From Lewinellaceae bacterium (GTDB taxonomy: Bacteria > Bacteroidota > Bacteroidia > Chitinophagales > Saprospiraceae), in assembly GCA_020636275.1 (NCBI GenBank), contig JACJYD010000001.1, positions 1,116,001 to 1,180,000 on the forward strand: a DNA stretch of 64,000 nt, in the 5' to 3' direction. The position numbers were made by a program, and so were the translations under genes. Shown here in pieces: positions 56,619 to 64,000 of the stretch (positions are counted from its first letter, which is position 1; each line of letters opens with the position of its first letter). The notes under the pieces are model-generated. The model was not told the DNA's origin, searched no databases, and saw nothing but the letters and a program-made list of their open reading frames with translations.

Positions 56619-58418
56619 ATGAAGGCTTTTAACCTGGAAACAGTGCGTCAACACAAGGACCAGATCGAGGAGGTATATCTCCATGGTCTGGGAATGACCG
56701 AATGGCCGGACCTGCTGTTCGGGCTGCCGCAATTGCGGGTCTTGTGTCTGAGCGGCAACCGGCTGAGCGCAGCGCCGGAGCAGATCGGTAAACTGACGCA
56801 GTTGCAGGTACTCGACCTCAGTGGGAATGGCCTGTCCGCCTTGCCTAAATCCCTGTCTGCCCTCCGCGCGCTAACGGAGGTGAACCTCGCCGATAATCAA
56901 TTTACCCGGTTTCCGGCAGTGCTGGGCAAGCTGACGGCTTTGCAAAAGCTCGACCTCGGAGCCAACAAGCTCCGGGCCTTGCCCCGGCGCCTGGCCAATG
57001 TCCGGCATTTGCGCAGTTTGCGCCTCCACAACAACCGCCTCCGCGAATTGCCCACCGAATGGGAACCGATGGAGCACCTGTCCGAATTGCAACTCGATCG
57101 AAACCACCTGTCCGAACTTCCGGCCTGGGTGTTTAACTTGGCGCGGATCCAAACCCTGAGTCTCGCCCAGAACAAGCTCTCTGAATTTCCGCTGCAGGCC
57201 GGTCAACTGGCTACCCTGGAGATTTTGAACCTCCGCCACAATGCTCTTACCGGCTTGCCCGAAGCGATGGGGCGCCTGCCGGTTCTGCGCCGCCTTTGGG
57301 TGGATCACAATCGGTTGACCAAACTGCCCTTATCGTTCGGGAAATTGCATTCGCTTCGACTGCTCAGTTGCCAGGGTAATTTTCTGACGCACTGGCCGGT
57401 GCACCTGGGCGAATTGCCGCGTCTGGAAGCGCTCGACCTGGGAAACAATCAACTGGCCCGGCTTCCCGCTCAGCTGGGAAAATGGCCGGCGCTCAGCGAG
57501 TTGAACTTGCAACGGAATCGCCTCCATGAACTTCCAGATACCCTTTCCCGCCTCCCCCGTCTGAAGGAACTCCAGTTGGGGCGCAATCATTTTGCCAGTT
57601 TTCCCGAATCGCTCGTCACTTCGACCTCTTTGGAGATCGTTTCCGGGGTAGCCGGGTCGGCAAAGGCGCTCCGGTTCATGCAGGCCTGTCAGCGGGCGCA
57701 CCTGGAAGAACGCTGTTGCCTGGAGCTCTTTCGCCTGTGGAGCGGCGCACTTCAGCCCGGTGATCTATCTCCGGAAAAGCTCGTTCGGGGAATGGGGCTC
57801 CCGCTGCCCTCGCTCCAAAAGACGATTCGCTCCTTTTTTCTTCAAAAAGAAAGGAACCCGGTCAAACCAGGTTCGGTTATTGCAATCCTGGGCCGGACAC
57901 GCCAGCCGAAAAGTGCCTGGAAAAAACAGATGGAAGTAGCCGATCTGGAATGGGCGGAGACATCCCCGAGGCATCCCACGCATATCGTCCTCGGCGGCGG
58001 TATCCTCGACATTCCGGTCGATTGGCTGGAAAAGGACCTCACTTTTTTGGAAGAGGCAACCCTGTTCCAATTGCTGCAGGATGTGGAAAAAAACTATCTG
58101 CAAAAAGTGGAAGACCACGGGCAGTGGAGGCGTCTGTTGCAGAGCAAACAGGAAGCGTCCCTGCGGCTGGCATTGACCCTTTTTAAGAAAGGAGGCGTGC
58201 CTCCGGCGGCAATGACCGACCTTTATCTGGCCTGGAGAGCGGTTTCCGAGCCCAAACTGAAAAAGGGCTTCCGCGACCTGTTGCTTCTCCATGCTTCCAC
58301 CCCCGGCCGCCGGTTCCTGGAATCGAACGCGGTCTTTCAAACGCTCGAACAACTTCACCAGGCCTGCCGGGACACCGAGTTCGATGCCGATCGCATCTGG
58401 ACGGCGACCCATCCGTGA
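56619..58418 (+). CDS. Leucine-rich-repeat protein with C-terminal BRCT-like and novel regions
   Basis: The 599-residue protein has about 14 leucine-rich repeats of 23 residues (about 20-340), with the pattern LxxLxLxxNxLxxLPxxLxx (for example LQVLDLSGNGLSALPKSL). No signal peptide is visible. The remaining 255 residues include KPGSVIAILGRTRQPKSAWK and HPTHIVLGGGI (about 413-460), a pattern like a BRCT domain, and a helical end. Such LRR proteins mediate protein binding. It is the last gene before the repeat-rich stretch at 58419-58763. Confidence 0.8.
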   Translation: MKAFNLETVRQHKDQIEEVYLHGLGMTEWPDLLFGLPQLRVLCLSGNRLSAAPEQIGKLTQLQVLDLSGNGLSALPKSLSALRALTEVNLADNQFTRFPAVLGKLTALQKLDLGANKLRALPRRLANVRHLRSLRLHNNRLRELPTEWEPMEHLSELQLDRNHLSELPAWVFNLARIQTLSLAQNKLSEFPLQAGQLATLEILNLRHNALTGLPEAMGRLPVLRRLWVDHNRLTKLPLSFGKLHSLRLLSCQGNFLTHWPVHLGELPRLEALDLGNNQLARLPAQLGKWPALSELNLQRNRLHELPDTLSRLPRLKELQLGRNHFASFPESLVTSTSLEIVSGVAGSAKALRFMQACQRAHLEERCCLELFRLWSGALQPGDLSPEKLVRGMGLPLPSLQKTIRSFFLQKERNPVKPGSVIAILGRTRQPKSAWKKQMEVADLEWAETSPRHPTHIVLGGGILDIPVDWLEKDLTFLEEATLFQLLQDVEKNYLQKVEDHGQWRRLLQSKQEASLRLALTLFKKGGVPPAAMTDLYLAWRAVSEPKLKKGFRDLLLLHASTPGRRFLESNAVFQTLEQLHQACRDTEFDADRIWTATHP

Positions 58419-58444
58419 ACTTATGGTTTTGACCAAGGTTTATT

Positions 58445-58561
58445 AAGTAGTGCGACAAAATTAATCAAGCATATTTCGCCGCCCCCGGCGGCGAAATATG
58501 CTAATAAATACTGCGGCCACCTGCCGCAGTATTTATAAAAATTAATTATGTCAGAGAACTT
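58445..58561 (-). repeat. Double-hairpin element, copy 2 (inverted relative to copy 1)
   Basis: Left end AAGTAGTGCGACAAAATTAA (58445 on). Hairpin A pairs GCATATTTCGCCGCC with GGCGGCGAAATATGC (58469-58501). Hairpin B pairs ATAAATACTGCGGC with GCCGCAGTATTTAT (58504-58536). The right end ATTAATTATGTCAGAGAACT (58542 on) is the complement of AAGTTCTCTGACATAATTAA at 54821 and 60820. Both hairpins resemble the two of copy 1, CGCCGCC and CTGCGGC, but the outer arm sequences differ. Confidence 0.8.
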
Positions 58562-58628
58562 ACCTGGAAAAAAACAGTATAGACAATTCCGGCCTGGGGT
58601 CGCGAATATCTATTACAGGCCTATCCAC

Positions 58629-58756
58629 CTTTCAACTTTTCAACTTTTCAACCTTTCAACTTTTCAACTTTTCAACTTTTCAACTTTTCAACTTTTCAAC
58701 TTTTCAACTTTTCAACTCTTCAACTCTTCAACTCTTCAACTTTTCAACTTTTCAAC
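58629..58756. repeat. Sixteen tandem copies of an 8-bp unit (TTTTCAAC) upstream of the YyaL-like gene
   Basis: Sixteen consecutive 8-mers, mostly TTTTCAAC; exceptions are CTTTCAAC (first and fourth) and TCTTCAAC (units 12-14). The array ends 7 bp before the ATG at 58764. Because 8 is not a multiple of 3, a change of copy number would shift any frame through it and would change spacing between a promoter and the start codon. Confidence 0.92.
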
Positions 58757-58763
58757 TTGATCC

Positions 58764-60821
58764 ATGAATCATCTTCAATACGAAACCAGCCCGTATCTCC
58801 TCCAACACGCCCACAACCCGGTCGATTGGCATGCCTGGAAACCGGAAGCCTTTGAGAAGGCTCGCCGGGAAGGCAAGCCCATCCTCGTCAGCATCGGGTA
58901 TTCGACCTGCCATTGGTGCCATGTCATGGAGCGCGAATCCTTTGAAGACGAAAAGACGGCGGCTTTCATGAACGAGCACTTTGTCAACATAAAAGTAGAC
59001 CGGGAAGAGCGGCCGGACGTAGATCAGATCTACATGGAGGCCTGTCAGATCATCTCCGGCTCGGGAGGCTGGCCGCTCAACTGTTTTTTATTGCCCGATG
59101 GCCGGCCGGTCTATGCGGGAACCTATTACCCGCCAAAGCCTGCATTTAACCGGCCTTCCTGGATGCAACTGCTCCAGCACATCGCAGGGCTGTTTCAAAA
59201 TGAACGCGCTGCGGTGGAGGATCAGGCCGGACGCCTGATGGAGATCATCCGGAATTCGGATACCGTTCTGGTGCAGCGGTCGCGGGGAGGAGGGCCTGTT
59301 TACGATCAACCCATAAACCCCGTGGCGGTTCAAAACGCCTTTCAGCATTTAAAGGATACGTTCGATAATGAAGTCGGCGGATTTGGAGGCGCACCCAAAT
59401 TTCCGGGTGCGATGAACCTGCAATTCCTCCTCCGGTACGAGCATTTTTTTGGAGACCCCCAGGCGCTTGATCATGTTCACCTTTCGTTGAAAAAGATGAT
59501 CGGCGGCGGCATATACGACCAATTGGGCGGTGGATTTGCGCGTTATGCGACCGACAAGGCCTGGTTGGTTCCGCATTTTGAGAAAATGCTCTACGACAAT
59601 GCCCTCCTGGTGCGGGTGCTCGCGGAAGCCTACCAACGGACGGGGGAGCCGGAGTACCGCCTGGCCATCGAAGAGACCCTGCAATGGGTGGAACGGGAGA
59701 TGACCCATCCCCAGGGCGGATTTTACTCGGCGCTGGATGCCGATTCGGAAGGGGTGGAAGGCAAGTTCTATGTGTGGGACAAGGCGGAGATCGACGCCAT
59801 TTTGGGCGATTCGGCCTTTCATTTCAACGCCATGCATGGGGTGACGGTAAACGGGAACTGGGAAGGGGTGAATATCCTGTGGCGTCCGGTCGACGCGACT
59901 TCCTACGCCGGCCATATCGGTTGGGAAGAAGAAAAGCTTCGCGCCGAACTGAGCGCCTGGAAGACCAGGCTCTTTGCAGAGCGGTCAAAACGCGTGCGCC
60001 CCGGCCTGGACGACAAAGTGTTGTTGGGCTGGAACGCGCTGCAGGCCTCGGCTTATGCACAAGCTTATGCGGCCCTGGGCACGGAATCTTACAAAAATAC
60101 GGCCGAGCGGAATATTCGCTTCCTGCTCGACGCCCTGAAAAAAGGGGAAGGGGAGGGCCTGCACCATACCTGGAAGGACGGACGGGCCCAATACGACGCC
60201 TTTTTAGATGATTACGCCCTTCTTATCGAAGCCCTGCTCGACCTCTACGAGGTCACCTTCGATGAAACCTATCTCGAACAAGCCCGGACGTGGGCACATT
60301 ATACTTTGGAACATTTTCTGGATAAAGAAGCCGGATTGTTTTATTTTACAGGAGTAAACCAGGAGGATATACCCGTTCGCAGGAAGGATATTTACGATTC
60401 GGCCCTGCCTTCGGGAAACTCGACCATGGTACACAACCTGTTGCGGCTCCGCATTTTATTTGACGAGCCGGAGTACGGAGAACAGGCTATCGCCATGCTG
60501 GAAAAGCTGCGCGAGGTAATCGAACGCTTTCCGGGCTCGTTTGGGCGGTGGATGTCGGCTTATCTGCTGGCATTGCATCCCCCGAAGGAGATCGCTGTCG
60601 TGGGGAAAGAATGGAAAGAATGGGCGAAGTCCATTCAGCGCATGTATCTGCCGCACAAGGTACTCATGGCAGCGGCGGGAGCAGACGAGCGTTTTCCCTT
60701 GCTGGCAGAAAAAGAAGGTGGGGATAAGACGTATATATATGTATGTGAATCGTATGCCTGTCAGTTGCCCCTCGATTCTTTGGAAGGATTCGCACAATTT
60801 GTTCTTCGAAAAAGGAGTTAA
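58764..60821 (+). CDS. YyaL/DUF255 thioredoxin-domain protein
   Basis: The 685-residue protein has an N-terminal thioredoxin-like DUF255 domain: QYETSPYLLQHAHNPVDWHA at the start and YSTCHWCHVMERESFED (about residues 49-65), with the CxxC motif. The C-terminal two thirds is an (alpha/alpha)6-barrel, glucosaminidase-like, with GGFYSALDADSEGVEGKFYVW (about 312-332) and LGWNALQASAYAQAY. The bacterial family (YyaL; eukaryotic SPATA20) is annotated as redox-related, with substrate unknown. The start is directly after the 8-bp array. Confidence 0.92.
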   Translation: MNHLQYETSPYLLQHAHNPVDWHAWKPEAFEKARREGKPILVSIGYSTCHWCHVMERESFEDEKTAAFMNEHFVNIKVDREERPDVDQIYMEACQIISGSGGWPLNCFLLPDGRPVYAGTYYPPKPAFNRPSWMQLLQHIAGLFQNERAAVEDQAGRLMEIIRNSDTVLVQRSRGGGPVYDQPINPVAVQNAFQHLKDTFDNEVGGFGGAPKFPGAMNLQFLLRYEHFFGDPQALDHVHLSLKKMIGGGIYDQLGGGFARYATDKAWLVPHFEKMLYDNALLVRVLAEAYQRTGEPEYRLAIEETLQWVEREMTHPQGGFYSALDADSEGVEGKFYVWDKAEIDAILGDSAFHFNAMHGVTVNGNWEGVNILWRPVDATSYAGHIGWEEEKLRAELSAWKTRLFAERSKRVRPGLDDKVLLGWNALQASAYAQAYAALGTESYKNTAERNIRFLLDALKKGEGEGLHHTWKDGRAQYDAFLDDYALLIEALLDLYEVTFDETYLEQARTWAHYTLEHFLDKEAGLFYFTGVNQEDIPVRRKDIYDSALPSGNSTMVHNLLRLRILFDEPEYGEQAIAMLEKLREVIERFPGSFGRWMSAYLLALHPPKEIAVVGKEWKEWAKSIQRMYLPHKVLMAAAGADERFPLLAEKEGGDKTYIYVCESYACQLPLDSLEGFAQFVLRKRS

Positions 60822-60895
60822 GTTCTCTGACATAATTAATTTATAAAAAATGATTGGAGAAGTGCAGAGGCACTTCTCCAATCATTGATTAATTT
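60820..60895 (+). repeat. Single-hairpin relative of the conserved-end element, overlapping a stop codon
   Basis: AAGTTCTCTGACATAATTAA (60820-60839) matches the conserved end of the 54.8-kb and 58.5-kb copies and begins inside the YyaL-like TAA stop. A single hairpin follows (AATGATTGGAGAAGTGC and complement, 60849-60886, loop AGAG), then GATTAATTTGCGAT. The stem sequence is unrelated to those of the other copies. Confidence 0.8.
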
Positions 60896-60945
60896 GCGAT
60901 AAATCGCCTTAAGCACATTTAGGTCAATTTCAGTCGCGGAAACGT

Positions 60946-61905
60946 ATGAAAAAAATCTACTTTCTACTCTTGGGAATAGGGTTGGCCGCAGGGGTGCAAG
61001 CCCAGCAGTGGCCGCAATATTCCCTTTATTCCTGGAACCAATTTGCCTTTAATCCCGCCTATGCCGGGATGGACAATGCGCTCAGCTTTACCGGGGTAGT
61101 GCGCAAGCAGTGGTTGGGATTGGAGGGTAGTCCTTTGTCGCAACAGGCCAACCTGCACGTACCGGTCTATTTTTTGAACAGCGGATTCGGTTTGTACCTG
61201 AGCAACGACCAAACGGGTGCAGAGCATACCTTGGGTGTAGGCGTGGCATACAGTTATCAAATCGAACTGGGAGCCGCCGTTTTGTCGGCAGGCGTGAACG
61301 GGCAGTGGTTGCAGTACACGCTGGACGGCAGCAAATTGCGCACCCCGCAGGGCAGTTATGAAGGCGGGGCCATCGATCACAACGATGTCGCTTTGCCGGA
61401 GAGCCGGTTTTCGGCCTCGACCAATACGTTGGGGGCAGGTTTGTACTTGCAGCATCCCCGGTTCAACCTGGGCGTTTCGGTCCAAAACGCCCTGGAGCCC
61501 TCGTTGGCCCAGAATAATATTAAGTTTACCGTCGATCGCGCCTTTTTGGGTTTTGCCGGTACGCGTGTCAACCTGGGGCGACATTGGCAGTGGCAGCCTT
61601 CGATCCTGGCCAAGACCAACAGCCGGCAGTGGCAGGTTGACTGGACGAATATTTTGGGATACGACGGCAATTTTTTCGGGGGCTTTTCGTTCAGGGGTTA
61701 TGATCGTCTGAGTATTGATGCGGCTGTATTGTTGGCCGGGATCCGGCTCAACGATCAATTCTTTCTCGGATATGCGTATGACCTATCGATCTCCCCCCTT
61801 CGACAGGCCAATGATGGTTCGCACGAACTCATTCTGCGGTATACGTTGAGCAAAGGTATTGGACAGGAAAGAATACCCCCGGTTATTTATTCCCCCCGAT
61901 TTTGA
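60946..61905 (+). CDS. PorP/SprF-family type IX secretion membrane protein
   Basis: The 319-residue protein starts with a signal peptide (MKKIYFLLLGIGLAAGVQAQ). The next stretch, QWPQYSLYSWNQFAFNPAYAGMD (about 21-43), is the diagnostic PorP/SprF start. The rest alternates short beta strands and ends with HELILRYTLSKG. These outer-membrane proteins are associated with the T9SS and often pair with a large adhesin. In Saprospiria and Flavobacteria a PorP-like gene commonly precedes gldK-gldN, as here. Confidence 0.92.
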   Translation: MKKIYFLLLGIGLAAGVQAQQWPQYSLYSWNQFAFNPAYAGMDNALSFTGVVRKQWLGLEGSPLSQQANLHVPVYFLNSGFGLYLSNDQTGAEHTLGVGVAYSYQIELGAAVLSAGVNGQWLQYTLDGSKLRTPQGSYEGGAIDHNDVALPESRFSASTNTLGAGLYLQHPRFNLGVSVQNALEPSLAQNNIKFTVDRAFLGFAGTRVNLGRHWQWQPSILAKTNSRQWQVDWTNILGYDGNFFGGFSFRGYDRLSIDAAVLLAGIRLNDQFFLGYAYDLSISPLRQANDGSHELILRYTLSKGIGQERIPPVIYSPRF

Positions 61906-62017
61906 GGAGGGAGCACCCCATCAAACCCTGTGTAAAAAGTTAGGTGATCATTTTGGAAGGCGCCTATATTGCCTTGCAAAATACCGTTTCGTCATACTAT
62001 TTAACAATCTCGTTGCG

Positions 62018-62044
62018 TTGATATCAATGCTTTGTTTATCTTTG
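62018..62044 (+). promoter_or_regulatory. Candidate promoter of the gldKL operon
   Basis: TTG at 62018-62020 and TATCTTTG at 62037-62044 (spacing 16 bp) match the Bacteroidota promoter consensus. It would start transcription about 70 nt before gldK. The rest of the 216-bp gap has no other feature that I can see. Confidence 0.6.
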
Positions 62045-62121
62045 CAGCCTGTTGTACAAAATTCAAAAATTTAGTTTTGTAGATCTTTACAAAGAGTCTA
62101 TATTTACGGACGTTTTTTAAA

Positions 62122-63396
62122 ATGAAGGAAAACTCGGGTGTCACAATGAAAAAATCACTAAGAACTTCACTTGCGTTGCTAGTGTTGGTAACGCTGGCGT
62201 CTTCTTGCGGAACGCGTCAAAACGGCCAATTGCTTGGAGTTTTGGACCGTCCCAACTGGAAGGGTATCAATCCCTATGGAATGGTGTATGTACCTTCCGG
62301 TACCTTACACATTGGAAACAGTGACCAGGACATTACCAACACGTTCGTCCAAAGACCGAAATCGATTTCTATTGCGGGCTTTTACATGGATGACACGGAG
62401 ATCACGAACAACGAATACCGTCAGTTCGTGTATTGGGTACAAGACTCCCTGGCGCACGACCTGCTGGACCACTATTACGAAGATGAGCGGACTGGTGACC
62501 AGTTCATCGACTGGGACCAGGATATCGACTGGGAAGATGAGACCCTTGAGGACCTCTACTTCCAGGGTAACGACCGGTTTGCAGGCCGGAAGGAATTGAA
62601 TACCACCCGCATGGTATACGAATATCAGTGGTATGACTGGAAAGCTGCCGCTGCTGACCGTGGCCGCTCGCCGCGTTCTGCGTTCATCAAGCGCAAGAAG
62701 GCAAATATTTATCCCGATACGATGGTATGGGTTCGCGACTTCTCCTATTCCTACAACGAACCGATGACCCGTAACTATTTCTGGCACCCGGCATTTGATG
62801 ATTATCCCGTTGTAGGTGTCAACTGGCATATGGCCAATGCGTTCTGCTTCTGGCGGACGAAACTCTGGAATGCCTACGAAGCGGATGCCGACCGTGGCGT
62901 CTATTCGGAAGACTTCCGACTGCCGTATGAGCACGAATGGGAATACGCCGCACGTGGCGGTCACGATATCGCTCCTTTCCCCTGGGGCGGTTATTACCTG
63001 CGCAACACCAAAGGCTGTCTGTTGGCCAACTTTAAGCCGGGCCGTGGTAATTACCCGGAAGACGGCGGTCTCTACACGGTTAAGGCCGATGCGTACTTCC
63101 CGAATGACTATGGTCTGTTCAACATGTCCGGAAACGTGGCAGAATGGACTTCTTCGGCTTACTACGAAAACGCATACTCCTTCATTCACGACCTGAACCC
63201 GGATATTCGCTACGACGCCAAGGACTCCGATCCGGATGCCTACAAGCGCAAAGTGATCCGCGGCGGTTCGTGGAAAGATATCGGTTTCTATCTCCAAACC
63301 GGAACCCGTCACTGGGAGTTTGAAGATACGACCAAATCTTACATTGGATTCCGTTGTGCCCTGACCTTCCTTGGTCGTTCAATCTCGGATTTCTAA
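62122..63396 (+). CDS. gldK: Gliding motility / type IX secretion lipoprotein GldK
   Basis: GldK (PorK) is an outer-membrane lipoprotein that forms the T9SS ring with GldN (PorN). The product has 424 residues with a lipobox (LLVLVTLASSCGTRQ). The rest is an FGE-sulfatase-like fold: YMDDTEITNNEYRQFVYWV, VVGVNWHMANAFCFWR, RLPYEHEWEYAARGG, LFNMSGNVAEWTSSAYY and VIRGGSWKDIGFYLQTG. ATG 62122 is used; ATG 62146 (MKKSLRTSLALL) is equally possible. Downstream order gldK-gldL supports the identification. Confidence 0.95.
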   Translation: MKENSGVTMKKSLRTSLALLVLVTLASSCGTRQNGQLLGVLDRPNWKGINPYGMVYVPSGTLHIGNSDQDITNTFVQRPKSISIAGFYMDDTEITNNEYRQFVYWVQDSLAHDLLDHYYEDERTGDQFIDWDQDIDWEDETLEDLYFQGNDRFAGRKELNTTRMVYEYQWYDWKAAAADRGRSPRSAFIKRKKANIYPDTMVWVRDFSYSYNEPMTRNYFWHPAFDDYPVVGVNWHMANAFCFWRTKLWNAYEADADRGVYSEDFRLPYEHEWEYAARGGHDIAPFPWGGYYLRNTKGCLLANFKPGRGNYPEDGGLYTVKADAYFPNDYGLFNMSGNVAEWTSSAYYENAYSFIHDLNPDIRYDAKDSDPDAYKRKVIRGGSWKDIGFYLQTGTRHWEFEDTTKSYIGFRCALTFLGRSISDF

Positions 63397-63416
63397 TCGA
63401 AAAAAGAGTGAACCGG

Positions 63417-63447
63417 GATGGATACTGTTGAAAAAACAGTATCCATC
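63417..63447 (+). terminator. Hairpin between gldK and gldL
   Basis: GATGGATACTGTT pairs with AACAGTATCCATC around GAAAA, 21 bp after the gldK stop. There is no strong T-run, so it may reduce rather than stop transcription into gldL. A possible internal promoter (TTACTTTT near 63504) could restart it. Confidence 0.6.
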
Positions 63448-63602
63448 TCGCTTTAAATCAACCGCTTAACAGTTTTCTCATTATTTTTTTTATCGGAAAA
63501 AGTGTTACTTTTAGCCCTCCCTGCATTAAAGGGTAGGGATTTCAACGATAACCCTTCATTTTCCAAACACAATTATTAGCTAACCTTTTTAAATCGAAAG
63601 AG

Positions 63603-64000
63603 ATGAGTTTCGTTAAAACCAAAGGGTTTAAGTACTTCAAAAATTTGATCATCGGTATCGGTGCATCCGTCGTTCTTCTGGGCGCCCTGTTCAAACTTGA
63701 AAGCTGGGAAGGCGCCAGTACGATGCTGATCATCGGTCTTTCCGTAGAAGCTTTTATCTTCTCCTTCCTCGGCATTATCGGCCCTGAGAAAGACTACTAC
63801 TGGGAAAAACTCTATCCGGGATTGGATGATTACCACTCTCACATCGCTCCGTTGACGGCAGGTGAGATTGACGTAACTCCTACGACGCCCGCCCTGAACG
63901 GCGAAGTCGTCGAGCAGCAATTGGGCGGTATGCTCACTGAATTGCAAACCATGTCGAAAAACCTGTCTGCCCTCCGTGCCCTCCAGGATGTCGACTTCAC
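63603..64000 (+). CDS. gldL: Gliding motility protein GldL, cut by the window edge
   Basis: The first 132 codons are present. GldL (PorL) is an inner-membrane protein that, with GldM, forms the proton-powered T9SS/gliding motor. Two membrane helices are visible (about residues 13-32, IIGIGASVVLLGALFKL, and 40-60, STMLIIGLSVEAFIFSFLGII). The first helix is followed by a conserved glutamate (KLESWEGAS). A soluble coiled-coil-like part (LTELQTMSKNLSALRALQD) begins at the edge. gldM and gldN should follow. Confidence 0.94.
   Translation, partial: MSFVKTKGFKYFKNLIIGIGASVVLLGALFKLESWEGASTMLIIGLSVEAFIFSFLGIIGPEKDYYWEKLYPGLDDYHSHIAPLTAGEIDVTPTTPALNGEVVEQQLGGMLTELQTMSKNLSALRALQDVDF

Larger units (their letters stand above)
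58419..58763. repeat. 345-bp gene-free stretch: double-hairpin element plus 8-bp tandem array
   Basis: It contains the second copy of the conserved-end element (58445-58561) and then a 16-unit TTTTCAAC array (58629-58756). 58562-58628 is plain spacer. An open frame through the array translates to an STFQLFN-type repeat and is not a gene. Confidence 0.85.

Noticed and set aside
58629..58756. CRISPR-like array
   Set aside because: The 8-bp units are contiguous with no spacers; there are no cas genes.
58548..58760. A 70-codon frame giving an STFQLFN repeat peptide
   Set aside because: It is the translation of the 8-bp array in one frame; unit length is not a multiple of three and there is no start context, so it is noncoding.
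62122..63396. gldK as a DGR target, because it has the same FGE fold as the TIR-STAND protein
   Set aside because: Its 3' end is not enriched in NNC/NNT codons after GGSW, and GldK is a conserved structural T9SS protein.

Overview
The window looks like chromosomal DNA from a Bacteroidota bacterium, most probably a gliding member of the Saprospiria (Lewinella/Haliscomenobacter-like). The reasons are: a PorP/SprF-like protein followed by gldK and gldL at the right edge; a protein with a type IX secretion (T9SS) C-terminal sorting domain; Bacteroidota-type promoters (TAnnTTTG at -7); few Shine-Dalgarno sites; a tig-clpP-clpX cluster; and RecQ, RadC, TonB-like and VWA/MoxR genes with the look of that phylum. 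This is recognition from sequence only; no database search was run.

Layout. 1-5.4 kb: minus-strand housekeeping genes (truA cut by the edge, a DoxX-like protein, clpX, clpP, tig, tRNA-Leu). 5.6-13.3 kb: plus-strand rel, a Fur-family regulator, purA, a YbjQ-like gene, smpB, feoA-feoB. 13.3-16.4 kb: minus-strand outer-membrane protein, LysM glucosaminidase and an S24-type repressor. 16.6-22.9 kb: parA with a small ParB-like partner, a PAP2 phosphatase, phenylacetate-CoA ligase, a tyrosine phenol-lyase-like enzyme and a ferritin-VIT1 fusion. 22.9-27.0 kb: an accessory island bounded by palindromic repeats, carrying a 985-aa TIR-STAND-FGE protein and a GxxExxY protein. 27-37.8 kb: a TolB-like lipoprotein, a VWA/MoxR pair, a class V aminotransferase, an S37-like peptidase, a TonB-domain protein, a T9SS cargo protein and a TIGR03032-like protein. 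38-48.2 kb: hisS, pheS, an O-antigen ligase-like protein, rhomboid, an AAA/DUF4143 ATPase, two unrecognised envelope proteins and kdsD. 48.4-54.6 kb: recQ, aroQ, rnpA, radC and an ABC exporter. 55-64 kb: a membrane protein, a glycosyltransferase, a leucine-rich repeat protein, a YyaL/DUF255 protein, PorP/SprF-like, gldK, and gldL cut by the edge.

The most interesting object is the TIR-STAND-FGE gene at 23224-26181. Its last 120 bp look like the variable repeat of a diversity-generating retroelement (DGR): a C-type-lectin/FGE C-terminus in which 14 of 16 putative variable codons end in C or T, as expected from mutagenised AAY codons. No reverse transcriptase or template repeat lies in the window, so any DGR machinery would act from elsewhere.

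The second theme is intergenic structure. There are many long, nearly perfect hairpins, several directly upstream of start codons or between divergent genes. One repeat family has conserved ends (AAGTTCTCTGACATAATTA and GTGCGACAAAATTAAT) around unconserved hairpins. There are also palindromic TCTGAACTGTGATT repeats and an array of sixteen 8-bp units ending 7 bp before a start codon.
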